Of a DNA stretch of 64,000 nt, positions 1 through 11,259 are shown piece after piece. The DNA lies in contig JAPJBO010000660.1 in the NCBI GenBank assembly GCA_030068145.1, positions 62,001-126,000 on the forward strand, in the 5' to 3' direction. Both the position numbers and the translations under genes were made by a program. Under the pieces are notes generated by a model. That model did not search any database, had not been told where the DNA came from, and was given only the letters and a program-made list of their open reading frames with translations. The stretch comes from Diplonema papillatum (taxonomy: Eukaryota > Euglenozoa > Diplonemea > Diplonemida > Diplonemidae). How positions within the stretch are numbered: the stretch's first letter is position 1; every line of letters starts with the position of its first letter.

Positions 1-44
1 GACAGGTGTTCGAGCTCCGGGAACTCTTGCTTCACAACGTACCG

Positions 45-186
45 AACCTCCCGGTACTGCATGGAGTCCATGGCCTGCACAGACATCCCAAGAGAAACAT
101 CTCTCCACACACCCCATGAACCTCCCGGTACTGCATGGAGTCCATGGCTTGCACAGACATCCCAAGAGAAACATCTCTCCACACAC
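45..186 (+). repeat. Two-copy direct repeat, 73-bp unit
   Basis: A 73-bp unit beginning GAACCTCCCGGTACTGC is present twice in tandem, at 45 and 118. The copies differ by very few bases (for example ggcctgc versus ggcttgc). No coding role is seen. Confidence 0.9.
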
Positions 187-989
187 TCGTGCTATCAGCC
201 CTAGCCGACACATCACATCATCATCATACTCGGCAGGCGTCTGGAGGTGACGGTCTTTTATGATCTGCTGAAACATCTCCATGCTTCTCATGGAAAACGT
301 GCAGAAGCGGCTTCCGGCCGATGCCCACGTCGCGTCCGAAACGTGGGTACGATACCAATTCTGGCCGAGTACGCCGAGCAGCACTGTTGCTCCCAGGCAC
401 GCAAGGCCCACGACTAGACGCCCACCACTGTCGGTGGCAGCAGCTCTACGCTGAAGGCTCACCGGTCCCTCCGTACAACAAAAAGCCTGAGCACATGCAG
501 ACGACGGTTATTTCCCAGTGCAAAAAGTCGCCGAAGAATCAAAGTGAGGGGCGCGTACCCCTCCGGGCCCCCACCCCCCGACCGCTTGCCACCAAGACCA
601 CCCCCCTCCACACAGGAACCCAGAGGCCAGGTGACTTGCCAAAGTATTTTTTAAAAAAAAAACTACTCTTTTTTTTTGCGCGCACGCGCGGAAAAAAATC
701 AGGGATCGGGGGACGCGGATCAAAACATAAAAATAGTCTGCCCTTAGCGGGCGCCGCAGGCCCACGGTACGGTGCAGTGTGTTGCGCGCCTCTGGTTTAC
801 AGGCCTTCGTTTTATGTAACTTTTAATTTATAATTCGATACTTATTTTCTTTCAAATTTCCCAATATCTATAAATTAAAGAACTACATAAATTAGGAGCC
901 AGACGGTCCTGTTCTGTCGCAGATCAGCGCGAGAAGAGCTGACTTTACTTGACCAGAGGTATAGTCGGTTGCTTGAGGAGCCTCTTCAA
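187..989. other. No gene recognised
   Basis: No domain, RNA gene or known repeat is seen. The open frame at 321-833 has no recognisable motif and runs through A and T homopolymers (650-690), so I take it as chance. The stretch 825-890 is AT-rich. Confidence 0.6.
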
Positions 990-1140
990 CCTTTTTAAGA
1001 CGAACATACACAGTTCTGTGAAGGCTAAAAGACGTAGTATGTTAAAACAGCGTGTTTTGGGGGCTGATCAGAATTCCTAACCTGGAATGAAACAGGGTGC
1101 AGACAAGGGAACCCGATCAACCGGCACGCACAAACAAAAA
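990..1140 (+). repeat. Repeat A, type 2
   Basis: The block starts CTTTTTAAGAC, passes through GGCTAAAAGACGTA, AGCGTGTTTTGGGG and a TGATCAG box, and ends CCGGCACGCACAAACAAA. The same order of blocks occurs at 36236-36373 and 41786-41921. The first 60 bases also match the start of the KDEL-receptor intron at 33718. Confidence 0.75.
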
Positions 1141-1927
1141 TGTCATTGTTTCAGCTCAAGCCATGGTACTTTGCTGAGAGGTTGCAGTGCTCTCAATAGT
1201 TCAGACGTAAAAGAGAATGCGGCCATGTATACAAATGGGCAGAGCTGAGCGCTCTTTGCAGCCGGCTTGCAGTGCGTGGAGAGGACTTCATAGCGTGCAG
1301 GAGCGGTGCGTTCTTGCGGATTCCTATCTTCGTTTTGGCGGCGAACGTCACTGCAAGTCAGGTGTGTCCAGCGGCTCCTGAGCTCGATGACGCGATTACG
1401 CTCGATTTTTTTGCTCGATTACGCTCGATTACATGATGCAGATATTCGCCACAGGTTCTTTGCATGCTAACCCAAACTACCGAACTCGATTACGTTCTAC
1501 ACAGCATTCGACAGGGTGCATTTGCTCACCTTCCCAGCAAATGAGGCACCGCTTCGCTGTAGCGCTTCGCTGTTGCTGACCGCTCTCGGCGCAGAATGTT
1601 GCCTTCACCGATCCTCTCGCTATACTGTGCTCTGTGCACCCATCCACAAAAGTCACAATCGTGTTCAAAAATCTTTGATTTTCGCAGTATCTTCTCCCTC
1701 CCCCATGAGAAGCAGTGCAGTTGTGTGTGCGAAGGACCTGTTTTGTATCTTTACATGGCAGGTTCCAACGCTGCCAACTTTCTTTTTTGTACTGACATGT
1801 CCACGGCGTGGTGTGTTGTTCCAAACATTAAACTAAGATTTCTCCCCCCCTATATTATTCTGTGCAGAGTGCGGTGATATTCTTGGGCCGCCGACCTGAC
1901 CACAAGTTTGCGGAGAAGAGTGTTTCT
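1141..1927. other. No gene; short CTCGATTACG repeats
   Basis: No protein or RNA gene is recognised. 1378-1500 carries repeated CTCGATTACG words followed by a TTCTTTGCATGCTAACCC block. A related arrangement recurs at 13078-13285 and, more loosely, near 38375 and 43410, so this is a degraded dispersed repeat. Confidence 0.5.
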
Positions 1928-2200
1928 TTATAACATAAGCGCCAGCTTGAAAGGAAATGCTCGACGATACTGCCCGACACAGACCAGAAGGGATCCCAAG
2001 TGCTGTAACTACCGAACCACGTGTTGAACGGCGTGAGGTCATGCGGGTCTACCCCTACACAACAGATCCCACAAACACAGCAGAAAGTCCCGAGTGAGAA
2101 ACAACACACGGGTGGTGTAAGCGACGAACAAATCAGATTGTGTTTGTATTGTATTTCCTCCCTTCCATTCGGAATCGAAGCAGCTACGTCGAGTATTTTT
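1928..2200 (+). mobile_element. Repeat C, MITE-like element
   Basis: The element begins near ATAAGCGCCAGCTTG, then GAAATGCTCGACGATACTGC, and ends GCAGCTACGTCGAGTATTTT. The reverse complement of that end is close to the left end, giving imperfect terminal inverted repeats of about 20 bp. Copies lie at 42563-42857 and 45147-45396. There is no transposase, so it would be non-autonomous. Confidence 0.7.
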
Positions 2201-2753
2201 TGTGACAACCAATTTTTGCTTCCTTGGAGACAGTATGTATTGTTGCAGCCAAAAAGAACGTTGACAGCAGTTTAACCAGAACACATGTAGGTTAAATCGC
2301 ACAAACAAAAAAAAAGCCAAAAAGAAAAAAGACCTTTTTTGTTTTTGGTAACAACCGCGGTTGTCATTATCAAAAAGTAACGGATGGCAGCGTCCTGTGG
2401 AGATTGCCAAAACAAGGTTGACCCATACGCGCGCAAGCAAAAAAATGTTCCCAGGCGCACAAGTTAAGCAACCCGTGAAACCGCTTAATCGTGTTGAGCG
2501 TGCGGAGTCTCCCCAGGCGAAGTTTGAGAGAGTTGCCTGTCCCTGACCGAGTCCCGAGGGAGGGTGGGCTGGGAAAGTAAGTAGCACAGGAGGCTTCGTG
2601 GCATAGGAAGGGGAATAGACGTTAGTCCAGTTTGCGTCTGTCAACCTGCGGTTCATCCCTTTTTCATTGTCGTCGAGAGGCTCAGGAACGTGTGAATGGA
2701 ACACTTGTGGGCGTGCGTCTGCTGTCCGTCGCTTTCTCGTCACGTCCTGTCTA
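2201..2753. other. No gene recognised
   Basis: Unique-looking sequence with an A-rich tract at 2300-2340. The long open frame on the minus strand across 2039-2767 shows no motif and overlaps repeat C, so I do not call it a gene. Confidence 0.5.
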
Positions 2754-3161
2754 CCTTGCAGGGTCAAAACCTTGTGTCTTTTTGGTACATGGCCACCAAT
2801 TTCTTTCCGAAAAAAAGTTGGGGGGTTTAAATTTTAAATTTTGGAACAAAAACTGCGGTAATCTTTGATGAAGTTGAGCATTCTATTTTTTTTCTTCCAA
2901 TTTTTTTTTTTCGAGACATTGCAATGTGTTCCAAAAATGTTAGCCTGAGCAATGAGCGAACTAACACCAAACTGAAGATTCATGTCACTGTCACAGTTTA
3001 CATGTCCGTGCTTCACATGGAGATCCCTAACTCAAGACATACCAGGTGAAAAAGAAGAAGAACAACCTGAAGAGAGGCCTGATACTCGGCCTGCTCAAAA
3101 AAAAAAAACCATCGGCCCTGCGGCAGCGTTTAAAAAGACACAAGGTTTTGACCCTGCATGC
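2754..3161. mobile_element. Repeat E, TA-flanked foldback element
   Basis: The left end reads TGCAGGGTCAAAACCTTGTG and the right end is its inverted copy (CACAAGGTTTTGACCCTGCA), so both arms can fold together. TA dinucleotides flank the element (2752-2753 and 3162-3163), as expected of a TA target-site duplication of the Tc1/mariner/pogo type. A T-rich, A-rich core fills the middle. Related copies: 34045-34259 and a solo end at 25901. Confidence 0.8.
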
Positions 3162-4475
3162 TACATCTTCCCAGCACGGCCCCCGCTGAACCACGACTCC
3201 TACCGGCAAGCCTCGACACTGCGCCACCGTTACAAACCAGTCGACCATCGCTATCCATCAGCTGAAGCAGCCGCTACCTCTGCCGTGTCAGCCCATGGCG
3301 TCCGTGGGTCTTGAGCCTGAACGCGATGTACAGGTGACACACTGTAATCTATCCAGAAAGAAATGTCGTAATGTGCGAGTAGTAGAACTTCTTGATGCAG
3401 TGCAGCTTCTTTCGCACCAAAATAAAGTCTTAAGCGAAGCAGCCAGCTGAAAGCCGCGCACCTGAACTGCCACGGCACACATATTTAGTGGGTGCGGTGC
3501 GTGGATGGGTACTGGGTGGCGCCAGCCAACCCAGGCAGTGCAGTCATCCATGCCCAGTGTCAGGTCAGAATCAACACGATGCAAGGGGAGCGATATTTGA
3601 AACTCCAGGACAGCGCAAGATGTTCAACTTCGTACCAGGTAACAAGTTTGTGCCACGGCTCGTGAGACAAGGGCGGGCAGCGGCTTCACCAGCTTCGCGT
3701 CGCAAGACAACATTGGTGCTAGCACATCCTCCGCTGGCGGGCCTTCCCAAGTCTTAGAGGATGAATACGAAACCGACGATCAACGAACGGCGGTACCGCT
3801 CACATGCAATTCGCGGTTGCCGGAGAAAAAAACTTGCAAAAAATCTCTGCTCGGCTGAAGGTGCCGAAAGAGACTTGAGGTTCATTCTTCGTGTTGACCT
3901 CAACCAGGCTTCGGGGGGATGGCCCACACCCCCGCTTCTCGCTTCAAATTCGACAAGCTCCGCGATTATTGTTTGCTGTTCTTGTGGCCTCACGGCGCTT
4001 GCACTTGATTATGCTCCAGTAAAAACTTGTAGAACGCGGGGGGCTCAAGACTACACTCGAAGGAATGTACTTGGTTTCGGTCACAAACAGTCCCGGGCAT
4101 GGCTAGCCATAACCCATAACGAAAGCGTGCATCAAATATATACTACCGGAGTGCTCGTATGTATCGGTATCTAGCGTTTGAAACCGGCGAAACAGCAGTC
4201 AAGGGAACGGAGTAGAGAGACTGTCAGCGGGGAACTAAGACCCTTGCAGTCCAGTCTGACTTTGCGCAGTGGCACGAGAGGGGTAGAATAGGTGGAGATG
4301 GCAAATACCACTGCTTCACTTCACCTCATCCAAACCAATGGTAAGCCGGCAGCTACTTCCCCGTGGGGATAGCTTCGCGAGACAACGTGCTTTTTTAGCT
4401 ACACGGCATTGCACCTTAGCTGATGCATGCAACAGGATTGAAGCCAATGCGTACCCAGTCTGCTTCAGAAGTGTT
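3162..4475. other. No gene; contains one dispersed repeat
   Basis: No gene is recognised. The only explained part is the repeat at 4022-4140. The open frame at 3761-4174 runs into that repeat and has no motif. Confidence 0.5.
4022..4140 (+). repeat. Dispersed repeat, partner at 38690
   Basis: AACTTGTAGAACGYGGGG, ACTACACTC, TGTACTTGGT and CATAACGAAAGCGTGCA appear in the same order at 38690-38805. It is about 115 bp long with small indels between the two copies. Confidence 0.8.
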
Positions 4476-4702
4476 TATTCTTGTATAAGCACCTGCTTTG
4501 TAGGAAATCCTTGAGGAGACTGCCAGTTGCGAAATCTCAAAGGAGGTAAATGTGATGCAGGCCACATGGAGCACAGGTACATCTGGGTTTAGTGGCGGCG
4601 TAAGCCTTCCACAAGAAAATATGACCCACTTTATAGTTTGTGTTGTTTTCTCCCCCTCCAGCCTTTGTCGAAATGAGCACAAGGCAGTCCCTCGAGTATT
4701 TT
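4476..4702 (+). mobile_element. Repeat B, MITE-like element
   Basis: After a conserved leader (TATAAGCACCTGCTTTGTAG), the left terminal repeat is GAAATCCTTGAGGAGACTGC. The right end GGCAGTCCCTCGAGTATTTT is its imperfect inverse. The inside carries the family landmarks CAAAGGAGGTAAATGTG and CTGGGTTTAGTGGCG. Other copies: 12333, 41471, 51005, 56815, and a decayed one at 63310. Confidence 0.85.
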
Positions 4703-5074
4703 TCACTGCTTTGTCAGTTTCAGTCAATGTGCTTTTTCCACATGGAAGGACCCTGCTTACAAGCTAAAGCGAGTGGCAGGGGCAGAGGCGTGGTCGTCTC
4801 TGTGCCATCTTCCGCAGTTTGCAAACCAATTAAAACGCGCTTTTCAATCATGCAGTCCGTATCTCGCCACGTCTCATTGGACACGAGGTACTTCTCAGGA
4901 AACTTGGCCTCCTGGCGTATACCAGTACGTGCGATCTCCAACTATTACAGAGTGCAACAGCTGGGACAACAACTCGATCTCCCCCTGGATCTCTTTGGTT
5001 CGTCGTTTCGTGACTGCATAGAGTCGCGAACTCCTCTTTATCTTTGCATGGTGTGCAGGGTCCAAGGACGACAC
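4703..5074. other. No gene recognised
   Basis: Nothing beyond short open frames. The block 5051-5075 (GTGCAGGGTCCAAGG) weakly resembles the tip of repeat E. Confidence 0.5.
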
Positions 5075-5192
5075 TTTTTTTTGTGTTAACAATGCATTGT
5101 TGGTACTAAAAATTAGTAGTTGGCAGCGTACTAAAAGCAACTCACCAAATTAGGTGAAAAGCCGCTAGTGCGCACAAACAAACGGAAGCGCC
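5075..5192 (+). repeat. Repeat A, type 1
   Basis: A T-run leads into GTGTTAACAATGCATTG, then TAGTAGTTGGCAGCGTACTA, and the block ends GCGCACAAACAAACGGAAGC. The same order of blocks occurs at 12202, 62943 and, more diverged, 41124 and 48832 (minus). Confidence 0.8.
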
Positions 5193-7147
5193 ATACTAAT
5201 TTTTTGTGAGTCTGTGGACATGGTATGGTCTTCAAAAAAAAATTTCCACGTCGTGAAAAAATCGAAGAACCCCCGAGAACCCCGCCAAGTAAATAATTGT
5301 GTGGCATGATGGTTTTCGCTGGATTAGGAGTTTGGGACTGAAAAATTGCGTTGTGCGAGAACGTTCAAGCCAGAGAGCGATTCGTGTGGCGGGGCTCTGC
5401 AGGCATGCTGCGCTCGTGGCAGTTGACGAGGCTACCGATGGGCATTCATGTACACCCGAACTGATGCACACGCGGGGCATCTGGGCTACGAGGCGTGCGA
5501 TGTCATGGACAGGCGCTGCTTTTGGGCAGGGAACCATTGGCAAGCTGTGCAGCATCGTACGTGTGGTACTGAGAGCGAACGCTGACGAATGCAGCTGCCA
5601 AGCGCTTGAGAGGGTGCCGGTGATTTCCCCCTGTCGGCTTTCTGGGTCTGAAGCTCGCTGGGCTATCCTCTCGAGCCCACGCTCTGTTTCCCGACAGTTT
5701 CGAGTCCGGGTTTCTTGACTGCTGCGGCGAGGTACGGGGCAGATGGCATCTCGTTAGCTCGCGAGTCGCAACCTCGCCTACTGTTTCCTTCCGCGTGGAG
5801 GCACACGGAAGAGGGTCTCCGCAGGGGTGCCGACCCCAGCGAGTAAAAGGTTGCCTCTTCCGCGGCAGGATTCGGTGCTTCTCACCGGCCCCGCCGCACG
5901 CCAGCGTCCTCCTCCAAACCCTCACAGTCTTTCTCTGCGCCTCTCTCCCTCTTTTCTTACGCACAAGAGGAGCAAGGGAAGGGAAATAAAATTGTCGGGT
6001 CTACACTCGGTGCAATCCAAAGATATTGGACCCAATATGCACCTGGCGTACACACACAAACACACACTTGCGCCAGGAGCAGATTTCGTCAACGTGTAGA
6101 CCCGCCCCTGTCCACAACTGTCCAGCTCCACTCCATCCACTTGTTCACCTGCCCACTCGTTCACCGAGCCCCCGCAGCCCCATTTGCCCGCTAAAGTCGG
6201 ATTCGGGAATGGGGGCGCCCAGGAGCCCGGATCAGGTGGAGTTGACGATGGCAAAATTGCCCTTTTCGTTCACATTTTCACGACGTTACAAAATCGACGT
6301 TACAAAATGTAAAAATGAGCCAACAAACCTAGCATCTTCTTAGAAGACGTTCCGACTATCCATGCACTGTGGAGCAGCAAACAAAATCTTTGGATCTAAA
6401 TGACTCTCCAGAATATGTCGATAACAAGCAAAACAACATTCTAAGCAGCGCACTTCTTCTGAGCTTGAGGTGCCCTGTACAGAAGTATTTGCAGGCGTTG
6501 TAGCCTGCAACATCTGTTGCAAGGTGCTTCTTGAACTCAGCGTGTGCGTGTGGCTCATCAGCAATCTTGACACAATGCCACTGTTTATTGGGCAATTGTT
6601 TTGTCGCAAGCTCTCGTTCATCGCGTCGACAATCTTGTCACGAACCCTCCTTCGTTGGGCTTGGCGTTCTTGTCAAACCTCCTTTCTTAACGCGTTGAAG
6701 GGGTTCCTTGAGAGCCCGGCGCCTTGGTCGGCTTGCCACACGCCTCGCATTCCCGCTCCAGCTCGAATGCAGCACTAATCCTCGCGAAGCGCCTTCGACC
6801 AGCACTCAGCTCTCCGGCGTGTTTTGGTGGTGCATTGGTGATTTGGTCACTGACTTATTTCTCAAGATGGGGGTTCCACTTTAGAAATGGACTCAGATCA
6901 TCAGATCCGACATGCACAGGGTGACCCGGACATCAGTTGAGCCGATCGGAGCGCCCGCAAACCACCAGGGCCAAGTGAACACGATTCCCGAGAACACAAT
7001 ACCAAAATTTAGCACCGCAAAAAATATGTATCAACAACGAATTCCTTTACAAACAAAACAAACCCGCCAGGGGGCCGCAGCTTGTGTATACGCAAACTCC
7101 CACTCAGTCAGCACAGGGCTGCTTCTACAGGGTGCCCCAGCATTGAT
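5193..7147. other. No gene; one dispersed repeat with AATAAA
   Basis: No protein gene is recognised in either strand. Part of it (5786-6000) is a repeat shared with 11655-11915 and is listed separately. The rest shows no motif or tandem structure. Confidence 0.5.
5786..6000 (+). repeat. Dispersed repeat ending in GGGAAATAAAA
   Basis: It shares GGAGGCACACGGAAGAG, GCGAGTAAAAGG, a GC-rich middle and the end GAAGGGAAATAAAA with the inverted copy at 11655-11915. An AATAAA near the end suggests the 3' end of a transcribed unit, possibly a retroelement or gene family, but no coding part is visible. Confidence 0.65.
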
Positions 7148-7385
7148 CCGATGGTTGAGGCTCCTCAGTGCTGTAGGGAGTCAAGCGTCGTCCCGACTAC
7201 ATGTTTTCTGACCCAGGCTCGGAAAGTCCAGATTGTCGGGTCCGTCCAGTCACGCTGGCAATGTGACAGGATGTCGACCCCTGTCCCCCTTTTTGCTCCA
7301 CGAGTTCTCTTGCAAGTGACACACCAATCAGAAGCTGGTGTTCGGAGAAGACCACACCAGAAGACTGGGCGTAGCACCCCGTTTT
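7148..7385 (+). repeat. Long dispersed repeat, partner at 26788
   Basis: About 230 bp beginning GGCTCCTCAGTGCTGTAGGG and including GTCACGCTGGCAATGTGACA and AGAAGCTGGTGTTCGGAGAA is found again at 26788-27021 at high identity, with one small insertion there. No coding role is seen. Confidence 0.9.
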
Positions 7386-7943
7386 TTTCACTCCAGCTTC
7401 TGAGGCTAGACTCCACCGTGTAACGATCTCCATTCCGCCACATTTCTGCTCCACACGCCGGGTATGTGGCCCAAAGCCGGTCCCCAGCCTACTGCGTTAG
7501 GGCCCGTTTTGGGTGGTGGATGCCATTGTTGGAAGACATGTATCGAGCTGAGGTGGACTATTCGACGGTGCAGGGGATTGAGTGGTATTTCGTTGGGGGG
7601 CTGCTGGCTAATACTGGGCACCGCGTGCGTGACCGAGTTTTGCACCGAGTTTCGTCGTCAGAAGAAGCAAGCTACATCCTTGGAAAGTACACCGAAAAAA
7701 AATCATCAATAATATCCAGGGCATTAGCTTCCTGTTCCAAAATTCCGTCGAAATCGGCGAGCAGAGGAAAACGAGTAGCAACTCTGAACGCTAGGGGAAG
7801 ACACGTCGAAACACAATGTTTCGTCGCTACATGCAGGAGGAAATGCGAGCAACTCTGAGAGGCTCGATGGGCGTGTCTCCACGTGACCACACCCGCTCCA
7901 AAGCGACTCTGTTGCGCAAGAACGGTATTCGCTCATATCTCTG
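7386..7943. other. No gene recognised
   Basis: Several overlapping short open frames on both strands, none with a recognisable motif. Confidence 0.5.
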
Positions 7944-8147
7944 GTATACCGTAGTTGGAATAATGTTGAACTGGACTAGAGCTGGAACGGGTAAATGACA
8001 GACCGGGTAAAACCTGGGACACCCAGGGGGGTGTCCCAGGTAGTCGCCTGCGTGACTGCACCAGTGGTGGTCCTGCTGCTACCTATGACAGCGGCATCTA
8101 GGGGTCGCTAGGCGCGGGCAAGTGCCAGGGTCGCGATGTTCTGCAAA

Positions 8148-8300
8148 GTAAAGGGGGGGGGTCGAATAATAACACTGTTATTATTCGATTTGTCGAATAA
8201 TAAAAAAGGTTCCGGGTAGCCGAACAGTAGCAGGATCAGTGGTAGTGTTTTTAGACAACCAGACGTGTGTCAAATAACTGTTATTATTCGACCCCCCCTT
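8148..8300. mobile_element. Small foldback element, TA-flanked
   Basis: The left arm is GTAAAGGGGGGGGGTCGAAT followed by AATAACA; the right arm is the inverse, TTATTATTCGACCCCCCCTT then TAC. TA sits at both edges. The left arm also contains its own small hairpin (AATAATAACACTGTTATTATT). No coding capacity. Confidence 0.75.
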
Positions 8301-9579
8301 TACCCAAAGTCGCAAACAGGGGGTTATGCACTGCAGCGGTTGGGTGAGGTAACTCCATAGGATAATACAGGGGGTCTTTTGCGCACCTCAAATGCGCAAA
8401 AAAATGAAATATATAAAATCGTGTCCGGATCTTGTGTCAAGGTGTACTCCAGTACACACATGAACTATGGGTGGGGCTCCGGGTGTGCATGGGAGGGAGG
8501 GCCGGCGGAAGGTTGCGGAGGGTCGAGGGTGGTTGCGGAGGGTCGAGGAGGGTCGGCAGAGTACGCACGTTGAAGAGCTCCCGCGTGTGCTCGTCGAACT
8601 GGCTCGGATCAAGCCTGTTTCAGCCTCTCCGACCTTTACAGACTATGCTGTGAAGTTCGTGGTAGCTCCACAGGCTAGGAAAGTTGTCGTCGCTGTATCC
8701 AGAGGCCGTGTGTTCTGCCTTTGTGAACCCTTGCCCGCCGTGAATGCCATGAGTACTGCCCTCTTCCACCATCTTGGATAGACACGCCTCACGCTCGCAC
8801 CACCCGAAACCGAAACGACCCATGACCCCAAGAGCTGTGCCTCCCGCTGTGCCCGAATACACCCCGCTTTCTAATAACTATTGTCCAATCAGGTTTGAAG
8901 GCGTATGTAAGCTCTGCCCACAGTCGCAAACTGGGACCAGTCAGAGGTACTTTCTAACAAGAACATCCTCCTCTATCGGAAACAAGCATTTGCTTTCGTG
9001 TGACAGTTCAAAAATTTCCGCGCCTGCGGCGCAGGCATAATTTGCATCTGTCTCTGCGGTGGGGCATAGCTAGTTCCCTGTCCCCAAAACGGTCGAGTGC
9101 CTGTTCAAGAGCCTGACAAGAAATATTAATTCTGGGCCCTCCAAAAAATCAAATAATTCGTCCACAAATTGCATGGCCATAAAATAGAATTCCGCAAATT
9201 AAAGGGCCAAAAAATGTCAGGGTGTACAAAGCCTTCAGGCCAAAAAACGTCCAGATGCGCAAAACGCCCGTTTTTGGCCAAAATCACGTCTCTGTATTAT
9301 GCAATGGGTAACTCACCCAAAAAAAAAAAAATCGAAAATCGTGGGTTGATTTACACTACCTCGGATTGGGTTGGGCAGGAGTTTGGTGTCAGTAATCTTG
9401 GGTTGGGCAGAGGTTTTGGGTGTCTGTAGTGGGAATTATTTCTCCTATTCTGGCTGTGCTACAGAAGAGAGCCCTTTCATCAGAACAATCATCAGTAGGC
9501 TAGGTGTTTTCTGGAGGAGAACACTGGCTGTAGAAGGTCCTGCCTTAGCCAGGACAGGACCTCAGATTCTGAGGCACCA

Positions 9580-9768
9580 TGTACCATACCGTCTCCCAGG
9601 GGGCGGTGCCCCCTGGACCCCCCATAAACTATCTACAAGATTTCGAATTTTCGCCAGAGGCCTGTTACCAGGCATCAGTTTCTGTTACAGGTTCCGAACA
9701 CGACAGAATCTGAAGTGCCATGTACCGTACCGTCTCCCGGGGGGCGGTGCCCCCCGGACCCCCCCTGC
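9580..9768 (+). repeat. Two GTACCGTACCGT GC-hairpin repeats
   Basis: Two copies (9580-9627 and 9721-9768) of a GTACCRTACCGTCTCCC leader followed by the palindrome GGGGGCGGTGCCCCC and GGACCCCCC. A third copy is at 19902-19947. The palindrome should form a strong GC stem. Confidence 0.8.
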
Positions 9769-10526
9769 ATTAAGACTCACCAGAGAAAATGGGCTTGGTG
9801 TCTAGTCTGAAGGATAAAATGGATTGCATAAGGTCCTGGTCGCAAACCCCAGGGATTATCCTGTATGGTTAAAAAAAATTTTTTTCGCCAAAAAAAAAAA
9901 AATTCTGAAAACAGGCCGGTGAAAAAAGATTTTTTAACCATGGGGATTTCTGGTGAAAACTTTTTGGCAAGGGACCCAGGCTACAGGCTCAGATCCTGGA
10001 GTCGTAGTTGCTGTTTTGTGTGTACACAGCCTGGTCCAGAAATATCTATGGGGCATGAGGGGCGTTGGGATTAGCGTGTTGGGGGGCGCCTGTCGTGAGC
10101 AGCTTCGCCCTGCCTCGATTCGTTGAAAGGCGTTGCCATCATGCCGTAGTGCCCACTGGGACTGACAAGTGAAGGCTACATCAAAGTGGAGAAGCAGCAG
10201 CCAGATTGTGTTTTCCATCACACCCAGTAATCAGTCACTGGAGGATCGTTTGCTATCCTGAAGCTCACAGGCCTGAAAGGATTTTGAAACTAAAAGAGAT
10301 GTCGCTCGCCGCATTTGGTTAGTGGTGCTGCCACTGTGGTCGACACTGTGCTAACGTATGACGCTACTGTGTGGGACACTGCTTGCTTCAGCAATCCATG
10401 CTTCCCATGCGCAGCGTGGGAAAAAAATTTTTCTGGCCATATCAACGATTTTTTAACCGGGATTTTTCAGAATTTCGGGGATTAGAATAACCCCTGGCAA
10501 ACCCCGAAAAAAAAAAGAGAAATGCC

Positions 10527-10589
10527 GAACCGGGTAACACCTGGCGCCCCAGCCCCATTTTGGGGGGTGTCCCAGGTTTTACCCGGTTC
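10527..10589. repeat. Near-perfect 63-bp palindrome
   Basis: GAACCGGGTAACACCTGG at the left is mirrored by CCAGGTTTTACCCGGTTC at the right around a GCCCCATTTTGGGG centre. It forms the right end of the possible 7944-10616 element. Confidence 0.8.
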
Positions 10590-10616
10590 AACATTAATCC
10601 AATTACGGTAGAGTCT

Positions 10617-11259
10617 CTACTCTAGGGACAGTATCGGGCATAATTACACCAACCAATACATAGGATTGACCCACCACAGGCAACCGACCGAGCGACTTTC
10701 GCCGGAAACACAATAAATAGTGCAAAACCCGGTCGTCGGTTTCATTACGGCTCTGCATAGTTAACCACCAGCGGATGAAGGGTGGCTGTTAAATCCCGGA
10801 TTTCTTTTTGGATTTTTGAGGGCAAACCTTGGGTCATACTCAATAAGGGGGGTTCGTCGATCAGAAATGAGCACGCAACCCGGTGAACTTAATCAAGAGT
10901 CGAAGATTAGCGTCGAAACTTCCTGGCTTTTCACGCCATAGCAGAACGACCACACCCTACCCAATCCCAAGCACCCCCTAAACGCGTTAGGGGACTTCAC
11001 AAGGTTTCACAACGGAGTGACACAACACCCAAAACGAGCTGCACACCCTCTCACTTTTCTCAACCCCCCGCCATACTCAAGCCTCTACGATCAAAACGGA
11101 GACTTTAAAATACCGACCTTCTAATCCACAAATAACGCTAAAAATGGGAACCGAGGGGGCGCATTTGAAAGACTTCGTGGCAGATCTTTCAACTGCGCAC
11201 CTCGACACTGAATGGATACACATGGAAGTGACCCAGGACGAGCACCCGCGCCTCTAGCA
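10617..11259. other. No gene recognised
   Basis: No motif. A degraded repeat F-like stretch (GGAGACTTTAAAATACCG, then AACGCTAAAAATG) lies at about 11097-11145. Confidence 0.5.

Larger units (their letters stand above)
7944..10616. mobile_element. Possible 2.7-kb element with long inverted ends
   Basis: The left end reads ACCGTAGTTGGAATAATGTT and continues to CGGGTAAAACCTGGGACACC. The right end (10527-10616), reverse-complemented, gives ACCGTAATTGGATTAATGTT followed by the same CGGGTAAAACCTGGGACACC. The two inward-facing arms are about 70-90 bp. Inside are a foldback element (8148-8300), GC hairpins (9580-9768) and A/T homopolymers, but no transposase. It may instead be two independent insertions in opposite orientation. 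Confidence 0.5.

Noticed and set aside
321..833. 170-codon open frame on the plus strand
   Set aside because: It passes through A/T homopolymers and has no domain; the opposite strand is also open over part of it.
2039..2767. 242-codon open frame on the minus strand
   Set aside because: It overlaps a MITE-like repeat and the tip of a foldback element, shows no motif, and has the composition of translated non-coding DNA.
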